IMG/VR virus record: IMGVR_UViG_3300044730_000222
Coordinates: 1-64,000 of that record
DNA from: a virus
DNA: 64,000 nucleotides
Reading direction: 5' to 3' (one strand)
Below, piece after piece: positions 9,039 to 16,941 of this stretch (position 1 is the first letter of the stretch; each line of letters begins with the position of its first letter). Below the pieces are notes generated by a model. That model did not search any database. It saw nothing but the letters and a program-made list of their open reading frames with translations, and was not told where the DNA came from. A program made the translations under genes and the position numbers.

Positions 9039-9593
9039 TTGACAAATAATAAAATGCTTGTAGGGGTAATAGGTGGTGCGTTTCTGTTGGTATCTATTTT
9101 AGGTTCTATACCGTCTCATGCTACCAAAAACAATTTATCAAAACAGGGAGTAGTTACGCTTGCCACCCCAGAGGTGGCTTTTCTGCTTTCTAAGGATAAA
9201 AATGAAAAAATACTTACTAAGTATAAAAATGCGACAAGTTTGACTGACAGCCAGTTAGTTGAATTACTTGAGGCAGTGGGGTTCAAAGGAAAGGCTTTAA
9301 GAACTGCCTATGCAGTTGCTAAGGCTGAATCCAATGGTCGCCCGTTTGCTTTTAACGGAAACATCAAAACTGGAGACTCCTCATTTGGCGTCTTTCAAAT
9401 TAATATGCTAGATGTTCTTGGAGAAGATCGCCGTGAGCGATTTGATCTAGAGCATAATGCTGATCTTTTCAATCCCGTCATAAATGCTCAAATTGCATAT
9501 CGTATGACAAAAGGCGGTATTGATTGGAGTTCATGGTCATCCTATAACAAGGGTGCTGTGAATAAATGGCTAGATAAATTCCCTAATCAATAA
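9039..9593 (+). CDS. Secreted or membrane-anchored lytic transglycosylase-like protein
   Basis: A TTG start at 9039 is preferred because a perfect AGGAGG lies 6 nt upstream; an in-frame ATG at 9018 falls inside the palindrome. A hydrophobic signal segment occupies the first 30 residues. Residues about 90-175 have the lysozyme-like fold pattern: A-K-A-E-S-N-G with the probable catalytic Glu, GVFQIN, N-P-x-x-N-A and SSYNKGA. Members cleave peptidoglycan glycan strands. It could help entry, act in lysis or be virion-associated. It has its own promoter and terminator within a cassette read the other way. Confidence 0.75.
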   Translation: MTNNKMLVGVIGGAFLLVSILGSIPSHATKNNLSKQGVVTLATPEVAFLLSKDKNEKILTKYKNATSLTDSQLVELLEAVGFKGKALRTAYAVAKAESNGRPFAFNGNIKTGDSSFGVFQINMLDVLGEDRRERFDLEHNADLFNPVINAQIAYRMTKGGIDWSSWSSYNKGAVNKWLDKFPNQ

Positions 9594-9605
9594 TTTAGGG
9601 CATAA

Positions 9606-9648
9606 AAATACCCCCAGGCTTCAAGGTCTGGGGGATATTTTTTTTTCT
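9606..9648. terminator. Bidirectional intrinsic terminator
   Basis: CCCCCAG (9611-9617) pairs with CTGGGGG (9628-9634) and is followed by a T-rich run on the + strand; the opposite strand has A/T tracts too. It lies between the converging genes ending at 9593 (+) and 9652 (-). Confidence 0.85.
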
Positions 9649-9651
9649 TAT

Positions 9652-10098
9652 TTAAACTTGTTCATCCCAAGAATTTGTTTCTTCGTTCCATATGTATATT
9701 TTAGGATTTTCTGGATCTTGTTCTGGGGGTGCTGGCCTTGTGTCATCCCATAGCAATGTTTCTGGGTTTAGTTGCCACCATGAATCGTTACTTGGTTTTG
9801 GAGGTATAAATCCATCTTTTTCTGGATCATATACAGACCCAGTTATAGCATAATTAAACCTATATCCTGATTCTTCAGTTAATTCATTTGTCTCAGGATT
9901 TTTTCTTTTACCACCAAAAGAGTTATACGATGTTCTTTTACAATTAAAGCCACTTTGTTGTGAATAAAATGCTTCCCATGCTTCAGATGATCCACCAACT
10001 TCTGTACCATCTAAATCAAGTTGTACTAGATTTTCATCAATGCCAACTATCACATTGACTACAATATTGTTTTCATCTAAAAAAGCATAGTGTGCCAT
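9652..10098 (-). CDS. Conserved phage tail-associated protein, unknown function
   Basis: A 148-aa protein with the MAHYAFLDENNIVVNVIVG start, a central TSYN-FGGKRKN stretch and a DGFIPPKP...W.LN..T..W tail. This layout is widespread in cyanophages and related aquatic phages, usually beside tail-fibre genes and of unknown function. Its start overlaps the stop of the glycine-rich gene upstream (TAATG). It may be a fibre chaperone or small tip protein. Confidence 0.62.
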   Translation of the reverse strand: MAHYAFLDENNIVVNVIVGIDENLVQLDLDGTEVGGSSEAWEAFYSQQSGFNCKRTSYNSFGGKRKNPETNELTEESGYRFNYAITGSVYDPEKDGFIPPKPSNDSWWQLNPETLLWDDTRPAPPEQDPENPKIYIWNEETNSWDEQV

Positions 10099-11258
10099 TA
10101 GAAAGTCACCGTTCCTGACCCTCCAGTAAATTTATAAACATAATATCCTGAACGACTTGATGTGCTAACTGTATAAGTTAACCCAGCACCTACTGTAAGA
10201 CCTTTAAATGTGTTTGGATAAGCAATAATTACAATTCCAGAGCCACCGCTGGTGTATCTGCCACCGCCACCACCGCCAGTATTTGTTCCGCCATTTGATC
10301 CATTAAAACCTGAAACATATGGTGTATTTTGTCTTCCACCTGATCCTCCACCACCTGCTCCTCCACCGCCAGGACCACCTTCTTCTTGAGCATAAAATTT
10401 ATTTCCGCCTCCACCGCCACCACCAGAATATGTTTGTGCATTTCCATCAATATTAGTTGTAGAGCCGCTTCCTCCTCCACCACCCCATGATCCAAAATTA
10501 GCCTGTGATCCGCTGCCACCGCCACCAGCAGCACCGCCGCCGCCACCACCGCCGAAATTGGACCCACCACCATTATTTCCTTGTGAAGGAGATGTTGAAG
10601 GTGTATTTCCAGCGCCACCGCCACCAGTTACTCCACCGCCACCACCAGAACCACCAGATTGTCCATTGCTACCCCAGTCAGCGTTTCCACCTCTTCCACC
10701 ACGAGTAGATGTTATATTAGAAAATACTGAATCTCCTTCTCCGCCACCGACAGTTACTGTGTAACTTGTACCACCAGTTACTGCAAATGCATTACTTGTT
10801 CTATAACCACCTGCACCACCGCCACCAGAGTTTTCATTGCCAGATTGTTGTCCTTGTCCTCCTCCAGCGCCGCCAGCAACCACTAAATATTCAGTAGATG
10901 TAGCAGAAGGAATAATTACCGAAACACTTGGAGATGCACTTGAATATTGTCCAATTCCAGATGTATTAACACCTGCGATTGTAAAAGTATAAGTTCCGTC
11001 TGCTGTAATATTTGTAAATGTTATTGGAGTTGATGTTGATGTTGAAACAAAACTACCTGGAGAAGATACTGCTCTAAATGATGTTGTTGCCCCGCCAGTT
11101 AGGGCTGCTGTAAATGGCAGAGTTACGGCTGTGCCAGAAGATGTCGGAGTACCTGGTGTAGGTGGATCTGCCAAATCTGGAATTTTTGTGTTTCCAGCAG
11201 AAGCATCTCTATACTTTTTACCAGTTGTATTTGAGTCGCTTGGCTTGCTGGTTGACAT
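10098..11258 (-). CDS. Glycine-rich tail adhesin with fibronectin-III-like segment
   Basis: A 386-aa protein. Residues about 30-110 look like a fibronectin type III module. From TEYLVVAGGAGGG (about 120) to about 355 there are many G-G-G-G runs, as in polyglycine-helix adhesins at phage fibre tips. A short beta segment closes the protein. It is likely a receptor-binding tip whose loops between Gly runs determine specificity. It is coupled by TAATG overlaps to genes on both sides. Confidence 0.72.
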   Translation of the reverse strand: MSTSKPSDSNTTGKKYRDASAGNTKIPDLADPPTPGTPTSSGTAVTLPFTAALTGGATTSFRAVSSPGSFVSTSTSTPITFTNITADGTYTFTIAGVNTSGIGQYSSASPSVSVIIPSATSTEYLVVAGGAGGGQGQQSGNENSGGGGAGGYRTSNAFAVTGGTSYTVTVGGGEGDSVFSNITSTRGGRGGNADWGSNGQSGGSGGGGGVTGGGGAGNTPSTSPSQGNNGGGSNFGGGGGGGAAGGGGSGSQANFGSWGGGGGSGSTTNIDGNAQTYSGGGGGGGNKFYAQEEGGPGGGGAGGGGSGGRQNTPYVSGFNGSNGGTNTGGGGGGRYTSGGSGIVIIAYPNTFKGLTVGAGLTYTVSTSSRSGYYVYKFTGGSGTVTF

Positions 11259-11590
11259 TATGAAATCTCGCTACCAAATGCGCTAAATGAAAGGTTTGCA
11301 GTTGATGCATAAACTCGAATTACATCACTTGCTGCTAGAGTAATTCCTAGGGTAAGCAAAACAGAATCTGATGCTGCTACAGTTGCACCGTATACAATCC
11401 AATTCTTTGCCGTAGTCGTACCCTCTGCTGATGGACGAACTGCAATTCTATATGTTGCAGATGATCCTGCTTGATTGCAAATTGCAATTGTAGAAACAAC
11501 CGTTGCAGCACTTGTGCTGGCAGTGTAAAGAGTTGTTTCTGTTGTGGCAGCAGGATTGCTTTGCGCTAAAACCTTATATGTTGTTGGCAC
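11258..11590 (-). CDS. Small tail structural protein
   Basis: A 110-aa Ala/Thr/Ser-rich protein (T-L-Y-T-A-S, then N-Q-A-G-S-S-A-T-Y-R, then A-A-S-D-V-I-R-V). This resembles short beta-sandwich proteins found beside collar or fibre genes in many phages. An AAGGAG ribosome site precedes the start. It stands first in a coupled set with the glycine-rich adhesin and the 148-aa protein. Confidence 0.58.
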   Translation of the reverse strand: MPTTYKVLAQSNPAATTETTLYTASTSAATVVSTIAICNQAGSSATYRIAVRPSAEGTTTAKNWIVYGATVAASDSVLLTLGITLAASDVIRVYASTANLSFSAFGSEIS

Positions 11591-11679
11591 TTATATTCTC
11601 CTTTTTCCTGATCCACCTTTATTTTTTTATAAAAATGTGAACCCTATTACTATCAAAATTATACCATGTTTTTGGCTGG

Positions 11680-12606
11680 TTACCCGCCCATTAATAAAAA
11701 TGTATCAGATAATCCACTGGTAGTCTGTTTCCAAGCCATCCCAGAAGTCTCATTTGAGTCTGCTGTAAGAATATATCCATTTGGACCTATTGATAAAACC
11801 GCTATCGTGTCGTTTGCTGTTCCTGTAAGTAAATCCCCTTTAGCGCCAATTATGCTTTCTGGTATGGCAGCATCTGCTAAATCGTATGCAGACTTTACGC
11901 TATTTGGCGTTGCTGCTGTTGTAACAGAAGTGCTTGCAGTTGAGTCGGTTAATTGGACTATGCCAGCAGTGCTTGTAGTAGCAGTTGGTATGGTGATCCA
12001 CTCAAGTCCTGTTGTTGTTGCAGTATTAACAGTTAGGTACTGGCCTTGTGATCCAAGGCCTAAAACAGATGGTGTAGAAGTTCCTGATCCTGATAATATA
12101 TCACCCTTAGCGCCAATTATGCTTTCTGGTATGGCAGCATCTGCTAAATCGTATGCAGACTTTACGCTATTTGGCGTTGCTGCTGTTGTAACAGAAGTGC
12201 TTGCAGTTGAGTTTGTTAATTGAACTATTCCAGCAGTGCTTGTGGTGGCAGAAGGAAGAGCGCTCCACTGCAAACCTGTTCCTGTTGCAGTATTCACACT
12301 CAAATATTGTCCTTGTGATCCAATATCTAAAACAAGTGGTGTAGAGGCTGCTGATGCTGATAATATTTGTCCTTTTGCAGTGAAAACACTTGGCAAGATT
12401 CCAGTTGATACGTTATCTATTTGCTCTTGTAGATCATTGATTGTATATGCAATAGACGGATTAACTAAGGCTGCCGTAGATGTATTTGCTGGATCATATC
12501 CATAAGAACCGTAATGATATAATCTTAGCGCTGCCTGAATATCGGCAGCATCTGAATAGCCTGGAATTGATGTCTGAATTAAATTACCAATTGATTCTGC
12601 TGCCAT
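11680..12606 (-). CDS. Repetitive fibre-shaft protein
   Basis: A 308-aa protein with internal repeats of about 89 aa, each containing AKGD-L, LGSQGQYL, TSTAGIVQL and SVKSAYDLADAAIPES. Two copies are almost identical, and DNA positions 11841-11945 and 12108-12212 match exactly. Such V-K-x-A-Y-D-L-A repeats are typical of phage fibre shafts. The N-terminal 90 residues are unique and probably attach to the virion. TATAAT and a GGAGAGG ribosome site lie upstream of the ATG at 12606. Confidence 0.72.
   Translation of the reverse strand: MAAESIGNLIQTSIPGYSDAADIQAALRLYHYGSYGYDPANTSTAALVNPSIAYTINDLQEQIDNVSTGILPSVFTAKGQILSASAASTPLVLDIGSQGQYLSVNTATGTGLQWSALPSATTSTAGIVQLTNSTASTSVTTAATPNSVKSAYDLADAAIPESIIGAKGDILSGSGTSTPSVLGLGSQGQYLTVNTATTTGLEWITIPTATTSTAGIVQLTDSTASTSVTTAATPNSVKSAYDLADAAIPESIIGAKGDLLTGTANDTIAVLSIGPNGYILTADSNETSGMAWKQTTSGLSDTFLLMGG
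11841..11945. repeat. 105-bp exact direct repeat, copy 1 (copy 2 at 12108-12212)
   Basis: This copy is identical to 12108-12212, offset by 267 bp (89 codons, in frame), inside the fibre-shaft gene. Identity at the DNA level implies a recent duplication or ongoing gene conversion. Confidence 0.95.
12108..12212. repeat. 105-bp exact direct repeat, copy 2
   Basis: This is the second exact copy of 11841-11945 within the same gene. Slippage or recombination between the copies would change shaft length by 89 residues without a frameshift. Confidence 0.95.
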
Positions 12607-12635
12607 TAGGTCACCTCTCCAAAATTATACCATAA

Positions 12636-13232
12636 TCAAGGGACTATTGTTATTTGTAAGTGAGTTGTAACTTGCACTCCACTAGTATATGTTCCAGTAT
12701 CCCCTAGGGGTAACCAAGTAGAACTATCATATTCTACAGCATGTAGGTTGATTATTAAATTGCTACCAGCCAAAGCGGGAATCTCCATAGAAGAAGCAAT
12801 TGGATTTTCATATGCAATACTATACTTAACATTAAAATTTTCTGCAGTTAGCGGGGTACCAGAAACAGTAACAATGTCCTCTACAGGTATTACTATCTGA
12901 GCATCTCCATCTTCAAAGGTAGTTAAAGCATTCTCTGAATAAATAGTAGGGTTAATATCTAATACTTCTACCCAAGTATTTCCACCAGGTTCTGCTACAT
13001 ATTGAAAAATATATCCGTAGGTAGCACTTGGAGAAACGTTTACATAAAGATCATTAAGAATTAAGGTTTGTCCACCCAATTCTCCCCCAGAGGTTTGAGC
13101 ATTCGGGTCGCCAGAGCCTACAAAAAATTTGTTTCCACGAGTACCTTGGGCTCCAATGTTAAGTTGGAGTTCAATTAAACTTGGGGGTCCAAGGACGGTG
13201 ATATCATCGTTAGATAATAATACATCTACCAT
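12636..13232 (-). CDS. Structural protein, tail cassette
   Basis: A 198-aa beta-rich protein. An early GAQGTRGNKFFVG-G-P resembles the G-x-x-G-x-x-G-x-x-x-F-x-G spacer often found at the start of fibre proteins. No enzymatic motif is seen. Its start overlaps the stop of 13232-13579's neighbour chain as TAATG. It is probably a fibre or baseplate component. Confidence 0.57.
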   Translation of the reverse strand: MVDVLLSNDDITVLGPPSLIELQLNIGAQGTRGNKFFVGSGDPNAQTSGGELGGQTLILNDLYVNVSPSATYGYIFQYVAEPGGNTWVEVLDINPTIYSENALTTFEDGDAQIVIPVEDIVTVSGTPLTAENFNVKYSIAYENPIASSMEIPALAGSNLIINLHAVEYDSSTWLPLGDTGTYTSGVQVTTHLQITIVP

Positions 13233-13579
13233 TATTCAGCGCCTGAGACTTGCTCTGTTACTGTAATTGTTCCAGTTAAAAGAGTAAAAACAACAGTTGG
13301 TCCAGAAGTAATTTCAACATCGTATACATATGTCCCAGCATCAAGAGTAGCCCCAACTGCTGGCAATATTGTACAGGTGACAATATCGCTTACAGTATTT
13401 ACAACTGTTTGAGCCGCAACACTAAAAGTTGGATTATCTCCACGGCTTGATGCAATAACAAAATTGGCGGTATAGCCAGTTAAATCAAATGCTCCACCAT
13501 TAGAAGTCTTTGGGCGAATAACAAATTCATTGGTATCCCCTTTATAATAATTAAAATTATATGTTCCTGGAAATGCCAT
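13232..13579 (-). CDS. LtfC/BppU-like beta-sandwich protein
   Basis: A 115-aa protein with Y-K-G-D-T near residue 13 followed by beta strands and a C-terminal L-L-T-G-T-I-T-V. It belongs with the paralogues at 8021-8398 and 13677-14084. Such domains occur in baseplate upper proteins and long tail-fibre connectors. It is coupled by TAATG overlaps to the genes on both sides. Confidence 0.6.
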   Translation of the reverse strand: MAFPGTYNFNYYKGDTNEFVIRPKTSNGGAFDLTGYTANFVIASSRGDNPTFSVAAQTVVNTVSDIVTCTILPAVGATLDAGTYVYDVEITSGPTVVFTLLTGTITVTEQVSGAE

Positions 13580-13680
13580 TATGCTTCTACCTTAAATATT
13601 TCGTCGTTAACTTTAACTAACGGCGGAAGTAAATCATTGCTATCATCAACCTTAATTACGGGTGGTAGCGAAACTGTCAT
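13579..13680 (-). CDS. Very small coupled protein (33 aa)
   Basis: The ATG at 13680 overlaps the upstream stop (ATGA) and the stop overlaps the next ATG (TAATG), so it is exactly fitted into the operon. The sequence is a near-symmetric pair of segments (LPPVIKVDD, then LPPLVKVND). No known domain. The dovetailed overlaps on both sides argue that it is translated. Confidence 0.6.
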   Translation of the reverse strand: MTVSLPPVIKVDDSNDLLPPLVKVNDEIFKVEA

Positions 13681-14084
13681 AAACTTCCTCCTGGAGTTAC
13701 ATCACCTAGTACACTAATTGTACCAATAACTGGTGTCCAAATATAAGCATTTGGGTTACTTCCAATTTGTACAGATAAATCAAAGGATAATTCTGCAACA
13801 ACATTTTTATAGCCTATACCCCAATTTTGAGTAATACACGAATCGGCAGTAATCACAACAGATCCAGTTGTAGCGGTCACATCAAGGTTATCTAGCACAT
13901 CACCTAGGGGATCATAAACTGTGGCCTTATAGGTCCAACTAGAGGTGTCAAAAGGGGTAGTCTCATCAAGTTCTAAAAAGTCAACTGTCAAAGTTGCGGT
14001 ATCGCCACGAACCACTCGCCACTGAATGTTAGCAGGATTAGCGCCATATTTTTCTATATCATTTGAGCAGCAAGAGTTAGCCAT
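13677..14084 (-). CDS. LtfC/BppU-like beta-sandwich protein, cassette leader
   Basis: A 135-aa protein with W-R-V-V-R-G-D-T near residue 22, the most complete of the three paralogues, and a final VIGTISVLGD strand. The N-terminus contains a Cys pair (NSCCSND). The ATG lies 8 nt downstream of TATAAT (14098-14093), with no ribosome site, so it probably starts a leaderless transcript covering the chain down to 12636. Confidence 0.6.
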   Translation of the reverse strand: MANSCCSNDIEKYGANPANIQWRVVRGDTATLTVDFLELDETTPFDTSSWTYKATVYDPLGDVLDNLDVTATTGSVVITADSCITQNWGIGYKNVVAELSFDLSVQIGSNPNAYIWTPVIGTISVLGDVTPGGSL

Positions 14085-14380
14085 AATGTTTGATTATATC
14101 ATAAAATAAGGCTGAAACCCGCTAGGAGCAGTGGGGGTGGGTAGAGAGCAACCTAGCGGGCCAGCACATTGATTATAACATTTCTTTATTATAAAAACGG
14201 ACAAAAGGTATAAAAACTTTTAAACCAGACAGCATTTCTAAATTGTTATCAAATTGTTATAAAGAAAAAACGGTATAGAGTTGAAAACTGTAAAACCAGA
14301 GTGTATAATTGAAATATATAAAAGAAAAGAATATACTAACTATCAAGATATCTTTTATATATTATATATAGAGAAAAATA
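14085..14380. other. AT-rich intergenic region with long inverted repeat
   Basis: No gene is seen. CCCGCTAGG (14118-14126) pairs with CCTAGCGGG (14152-14160) across a 25-nt G-rich loop. On the minus strand this stem lies just upstream of the TATAAT of the cassette leader, so it may end read-through from upstream or act as an operator. The remainder, up to 14380, is very AT-rich with no further structure I can support. Confidence 0.5.
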
Positions 14381-14608
14381 TTATTTCTTAGAATGATCTG
14401 CAAGGTGTTCAAGCATCATATCAAAAACCTTGTCCATTTTATCTTCAAGCCGTGTTACTTGATCTTTCATTGAACTTCCACTATTTGGCTTTAATTCGGA
14501 CATAATATCCTCAACGTATTTTTTCACAATCCACCTTCCGACAAGTCCGACGGCGCCAAGAATGGATATAAGTGTTAATATAAATCCAGCCCAGTCTTGT
14601 GCAGTCAT
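14381..14608 (-). CDS. Small membrane protein with C-terminal coiled coil, holin-like
   Basis: A 75-aa protein with one clear membrane segment (about residues 9-28, AGFILTLISILGAVGLVG) and a charged, heptad-like C-terminus. The topology fits holin-associated or spanin-like membrane proteins of phages, but no family signature is certain. The ATG at 14608 is 7 nt downstream of TATAAT (14621-14616), so it is probably leaderless. Confidence 0.6.
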   Translation of the reverse strand: MTAQDWAGFILTLISILGAVGLVGRWIVKKYVEDIMSELKPNSGSSMKDQVTRLEDKMDKVFDMMLEHLADHSKK

Positions 14609-14800
14609 GAGAGAAATTATATCATTATTTGAGATTAAATTCGGGCGGTATACAACAAAGCCGAAAATAGAACATTAAACCACACCTAGACAATGTATGA
14701 ATGAAACATTCACCATGTCCTGAATGTTGTCAATATCTCTGGTATAGGCTATAATAGGGATATAAAGATAGAATTATTTATTATTGGAGTATTATAAAAA

Positions 14801-15517
14801 GTGTTTTTTAAAAAATCAGAAAAGATAGAATTTATAAGTACCGTCGAAGGATTAGACGATATAGAGGAATGTAGGCCTAAGCCTGCTAAAAAATATATAC
14901 CAGAATGGTTTAAGCAAATGCCATCAAAAGATGGGATTCCAACTGTCAGGCAATGTCCTTCATTCCCCGATTTTTTTTCGCAAGGATATATTGTTCCTAT
15001 GTGGGTTGATTCTAAAATTTGCTATAATCCAGAATTACAAACATGGGAATGGTTAAATGCTACTGAAGCCTATAGGTGGGAAGTACATCAAAATTCACAA
15101 ATGATAGATCATGTAAAACCAAATTTTAATGGCATTGATGGACAGTTTATTTTTAAAGCACTTTGCCCATGGAGAGTTATAACTCCTCCTGGATGGTCTG
15201 TTTTACAACTACCGCTTTTTTATCACTTTAATCAAAAATGGTCTATATTGCCAGGAGTTATAGATACTGATATACACAATCAAATAAATCAGCAGGTGCT
15301 GTATCATGGAAATGGAATGGAAGTAGATATTAAACGTGGAGAACCATTTGCTTTATATATACCGTTTAAAAGAGATAGTAAACTTGATCTGACTGTAAGA
15401 CACTGGAATGAAGATGATAAAAGTTTTTTTCATAAAAGAGAACTTAATATAGCATCTAAATTTATTGGCAGTGGTGTTTATAGACAAGTACAAAGGTTAA
15501 GAGATAAAAATGAGTGA
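14801..15517 (+). CDS. DUF6065-like phage protein, copy 1
   Basis: A 238-aa protein with the pattern I-P-E-W, T-P-P-G-W-S, P-G-V-I-D-T-D and G-E-P-F-A...IPFKRD. The same order appears in proteins at 44088, 49271 and (divergent) 53187 and 34921. I recall this as an uncharacterised family of aquatic phages, labelled DUF6065 or similar. The conserved Pro/Gly turns and DTD suggest a beta-barrel, perhaps a non-haem oxygenase-like jelly roll, but no metal triad is proven. Its 3' end overlaps the next gene by 8 nt. Confidence 0.6.
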   Translation: MFFKKSEKIEFISTVEGLDDIEECRPKPAKKYIPEWFKQMPSKDGIPTVRQCPSFPDFFSQGYIVPMWVDSKICYNPELQTWEWLNATEAYRWEVHQNSQMIDHVKPNFNGIDGQFIFKALCPWRVITPPGWSVLQLPLFYHFNQKWSILPGVIDTDIHNQINQQVLYHGNGMEVDIKRGEPFALYIPFKRDSKLDLTVRHWNEDDKSFFHKRELNIASKFIGSGVYRQVQRLRDKNE

Positions 15518-15710
15518 CGATGTCAAGCCATGGGATTTATTAAATCCAAATAAACCTAGATCATCAGAAGAATTGGCTGAATACCGTTTGGAAATTTGTA
15601 GGGCTTGTCCTATGTACCGTCCAAAATCCAATACCTGTAAAAAATGTGGATGTTTTATGAAATTGAAAACTACTCTGGAACATGCTAAATGTCCTATTGG
15701 GAAATGGTAG
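15510..15710 (+). CDS. Small zinc-ribbon protein
   Basis: A 66-aa protein with C-R-A-C-P, then C-K-K-C-G-C and a closing C-P-I-G-K-W. This four-to-six Cys ribbon is common as a stand-alone small protein in cyanophages. Function is unknown; nucleic-acid or protein contact is the usual role of such ribbons. It overlaps the DUF6065-like gene, and the pair are co-translated. Confidence 0.65.
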   Translation: MSDDVKPWDLLNPNKPRSSEELAEYRLEICRACPMYRPKSNTCKKCGCFMKLKTTLEHAKCPIGKW

Positions 15711-15734
15711 ATTTTTTATATACCGCTTTAAAAA

Positions 15735-15830
15735 TTACTCTTTGTAGATTATGGATTTGATCCAATGCCAGATAATAACCAATGTTATAAATCCAAGAGT
15801 AAGACCTAAACCATAAAACCAGAAATACAT
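15735..15830 (-). CDS. Possible 31-aa single-span membrane protein
   Basis: An ATG at 15830 opens a 31-aa frame that is one hydrophobic helix (YGLGLTLGFITLVIIWHWI) ending in a charged tail. It follows the zinc protein at 15848 by 17 nt on the same strand. No strong ribosome site is visible, so this is tentative. Confidence 0.4.
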   Translation of the reverse strand: MYFWFYGLGLTLGFITLVIIWHWIKSIIYKE

Positions 15831-15847
15831 TATTCTGGCAAATAGAT

Positions 15848-16033
15848 CTATATAGACCACCAGCCTCTTATAGTACCGCCCTCTACTGGGCAAATATATT
15901 CTTTGTTTTTACCAGATGCATAATATTCTTTAAATAGTCTTAGATCTAATTCTCTATCAGGTTCATGGGTATACCGCCCACAATCAGGGCATGTTTCATG
16001 ATGAACATATTCATATACATGGCGGCAAGGCAT
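15848..16033 (-). CDS. Small Cys/His zinc-binding protein
   Basis: A 61-aa protein starting MPCRHVYEYVHHETCPDCGRYTHEPDRE. It contains C-x-x-H, a C-P-D-C-G knuckle and an aromatic end (GTIRGWW). I start it at 16033 because TATAAT (16045-16040) lies 6 nt upstream; a longer frame reaching back to 16195 would place a hydrophobic, repeat-containing stretch in front. Function is unknown. Confidence 0.58.
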   Translation of the reverse strand: MPCRHVYEYVHHETCPDCGRYTHEPDRELDLRLFKEYYASGKNKEYICPVEGGTIRGWWSI

Positions 16034-16049
16034 TTTTCTATTATACCCT

Positions 16050-16094
16050 GGAAAATCTGAATATTTTTTCATTTTGGGAAAATCTGAATATTTT
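16050..16094. repeat. Tandem 18-bp direct repeat in a promoter region
   Basis: GGAAAATCTGAATATTTT occurs at 16050-16067 and 16077-16094, period 27 bp. The repeats cover the -35 region of the leaderless promoter at 16045-16040 (-), so they are candidate binding sites for a regulator. Confidence 0.6.
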
Positions 16095-16225
16095 GCTAAG
16101 ATGTATGATGTGTGTATTTTGAAAATAAAATAAAAAAAATTAGTGCGCCCACCCGCCACCCTTAATAAAAAAAATAAAAAAAAATAACCCGCCAATTTTC
16201 TCGGCGGGCTATTCTTTCGCTGGGT

Positions 16226-16612
16226 TTATTCTAACCCTCTCTCTTTGGCGGTCTTGATAGCGTGGCAATTAGCGCAACGAATAACACACTTTGCGACTTC
16301 GGCAACGAATACGGCAACGGCGCAGGAGTAAAATAAATCGCTAGGGTTTATTTTCTTTCCGCTCTTTGTCTTATATTTTGTAGCGTGGTCTATGTGGTCA
16401 TATTGTAAAGCGAAAGCAGATTTTGAAAATCCGCAATTTTCGCAACCGATAGCAGACTTTAACACTTTAGAGAAATCTCTAGGTGTTAGATTATTTTCTA
16501 CCATAAAGCAATTTAGGCAGATAGTATCCGCAACGAAATCAGAAGCGGAAAGAATAGCCGAGCAATTAGCGCATAAAGTTAGGTTTTGCGCTCTTGTAAT
16601 TTTTGCGTTCAT
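16226..16612 (-). CDS. HNH-type endonuclease-like protein
   Basis: A 128-aa protein from the ATG at 16612, which has AGAAAGG 8 nt upstream. It carries paired CxxC knuckles (C-A-N-C, C-L-N-C) and then C-E-N-C-G, D-H-I-D-H and C-A-N-C-H, the order of an HNH nuclease with structural zinc. A short insertion before the last knuckle (SCAVAVFVAEV) is unusual. It borders the putative origin, where homing or replication-initiating nickase roles are possible but unproven. Confidence 0.65.
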   Translation of the reverse strand: MNAKITRAQNLTLCANCSAILSASDFVADTICLNCFMVENNLTPRDFSKVLKSAIGCENCGFSKSAFALQYDHIDHATKYKTKSGKKINPSDLFYSCAVAVFVAEVAKCVIRCANCHAIKTAKERGLE

Positions 16613-16667
16613 TGTTTTTGCCTTTCTGTCGGTCTGGCGGTTTGCCATTGAGAGAATTAAAGCCTAA

Positions 16668-16940
16668 ATCTAGGCAGGGCGCAACTAGGCAGACCCCTAG
16701 ACTTTCAGCGTGTCGCAACCCCTAACCCTTAGCCCTAGACCTAGACCCCTAGACCCTAGACCTAGCGCAACGCCTAGCCCATAGGCAGACCCTAGACCTA
16801 GCGCCTAGCCGATAGGCAGACCCTAACCCCTGCCCCTAATTGGTAGCCCGTAGCCCTAGACCTTAGCCCTAGACCTTAGCCCGTAGCCCCTAACACTTAG
16901 ACCCTAGACCTAGACCCTAGACCTATGCTCAACCCTTAGC
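16668..16940. repeat. C-rich CCTAGACC repeat tract
   Basis: About 270 bp made of degenerate repeats of CCTAGACC, AGACCTAGCGC, CCTTAGCCC and CATAGGCAGACC. The + strand is very rich in C and poor in T runs, unlike the AT-rich surroundings. No reading frame or tRNA is seen. It abuts the DnaA-box cluster, so it may be part of the origin, a replication-pausing tract or a recombination hotspot. Confidence 0.7.
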
Positions 16941-16941
16941 C

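Noticed and set aside
15848-16195. 115-aa version of the zinc protein
   Set aside because: The extra N-terminus covers a direct repeat and A/T tract, while a -10 box sits 6 nt before the internal ATG.
16392-16667. + strand 91-aa frame over the HNH gene
   Set aside because: It is antisense to a gene with clear zinc and HNH motifs and has no ribosome site.
16668-16940. Possible telomere or CRISPR array in the CCTAGACC tract
   Set aside because: Repeats are degenerate and lack regular spacers; there is no terminal position or hairpin telomere, and no cas genes.
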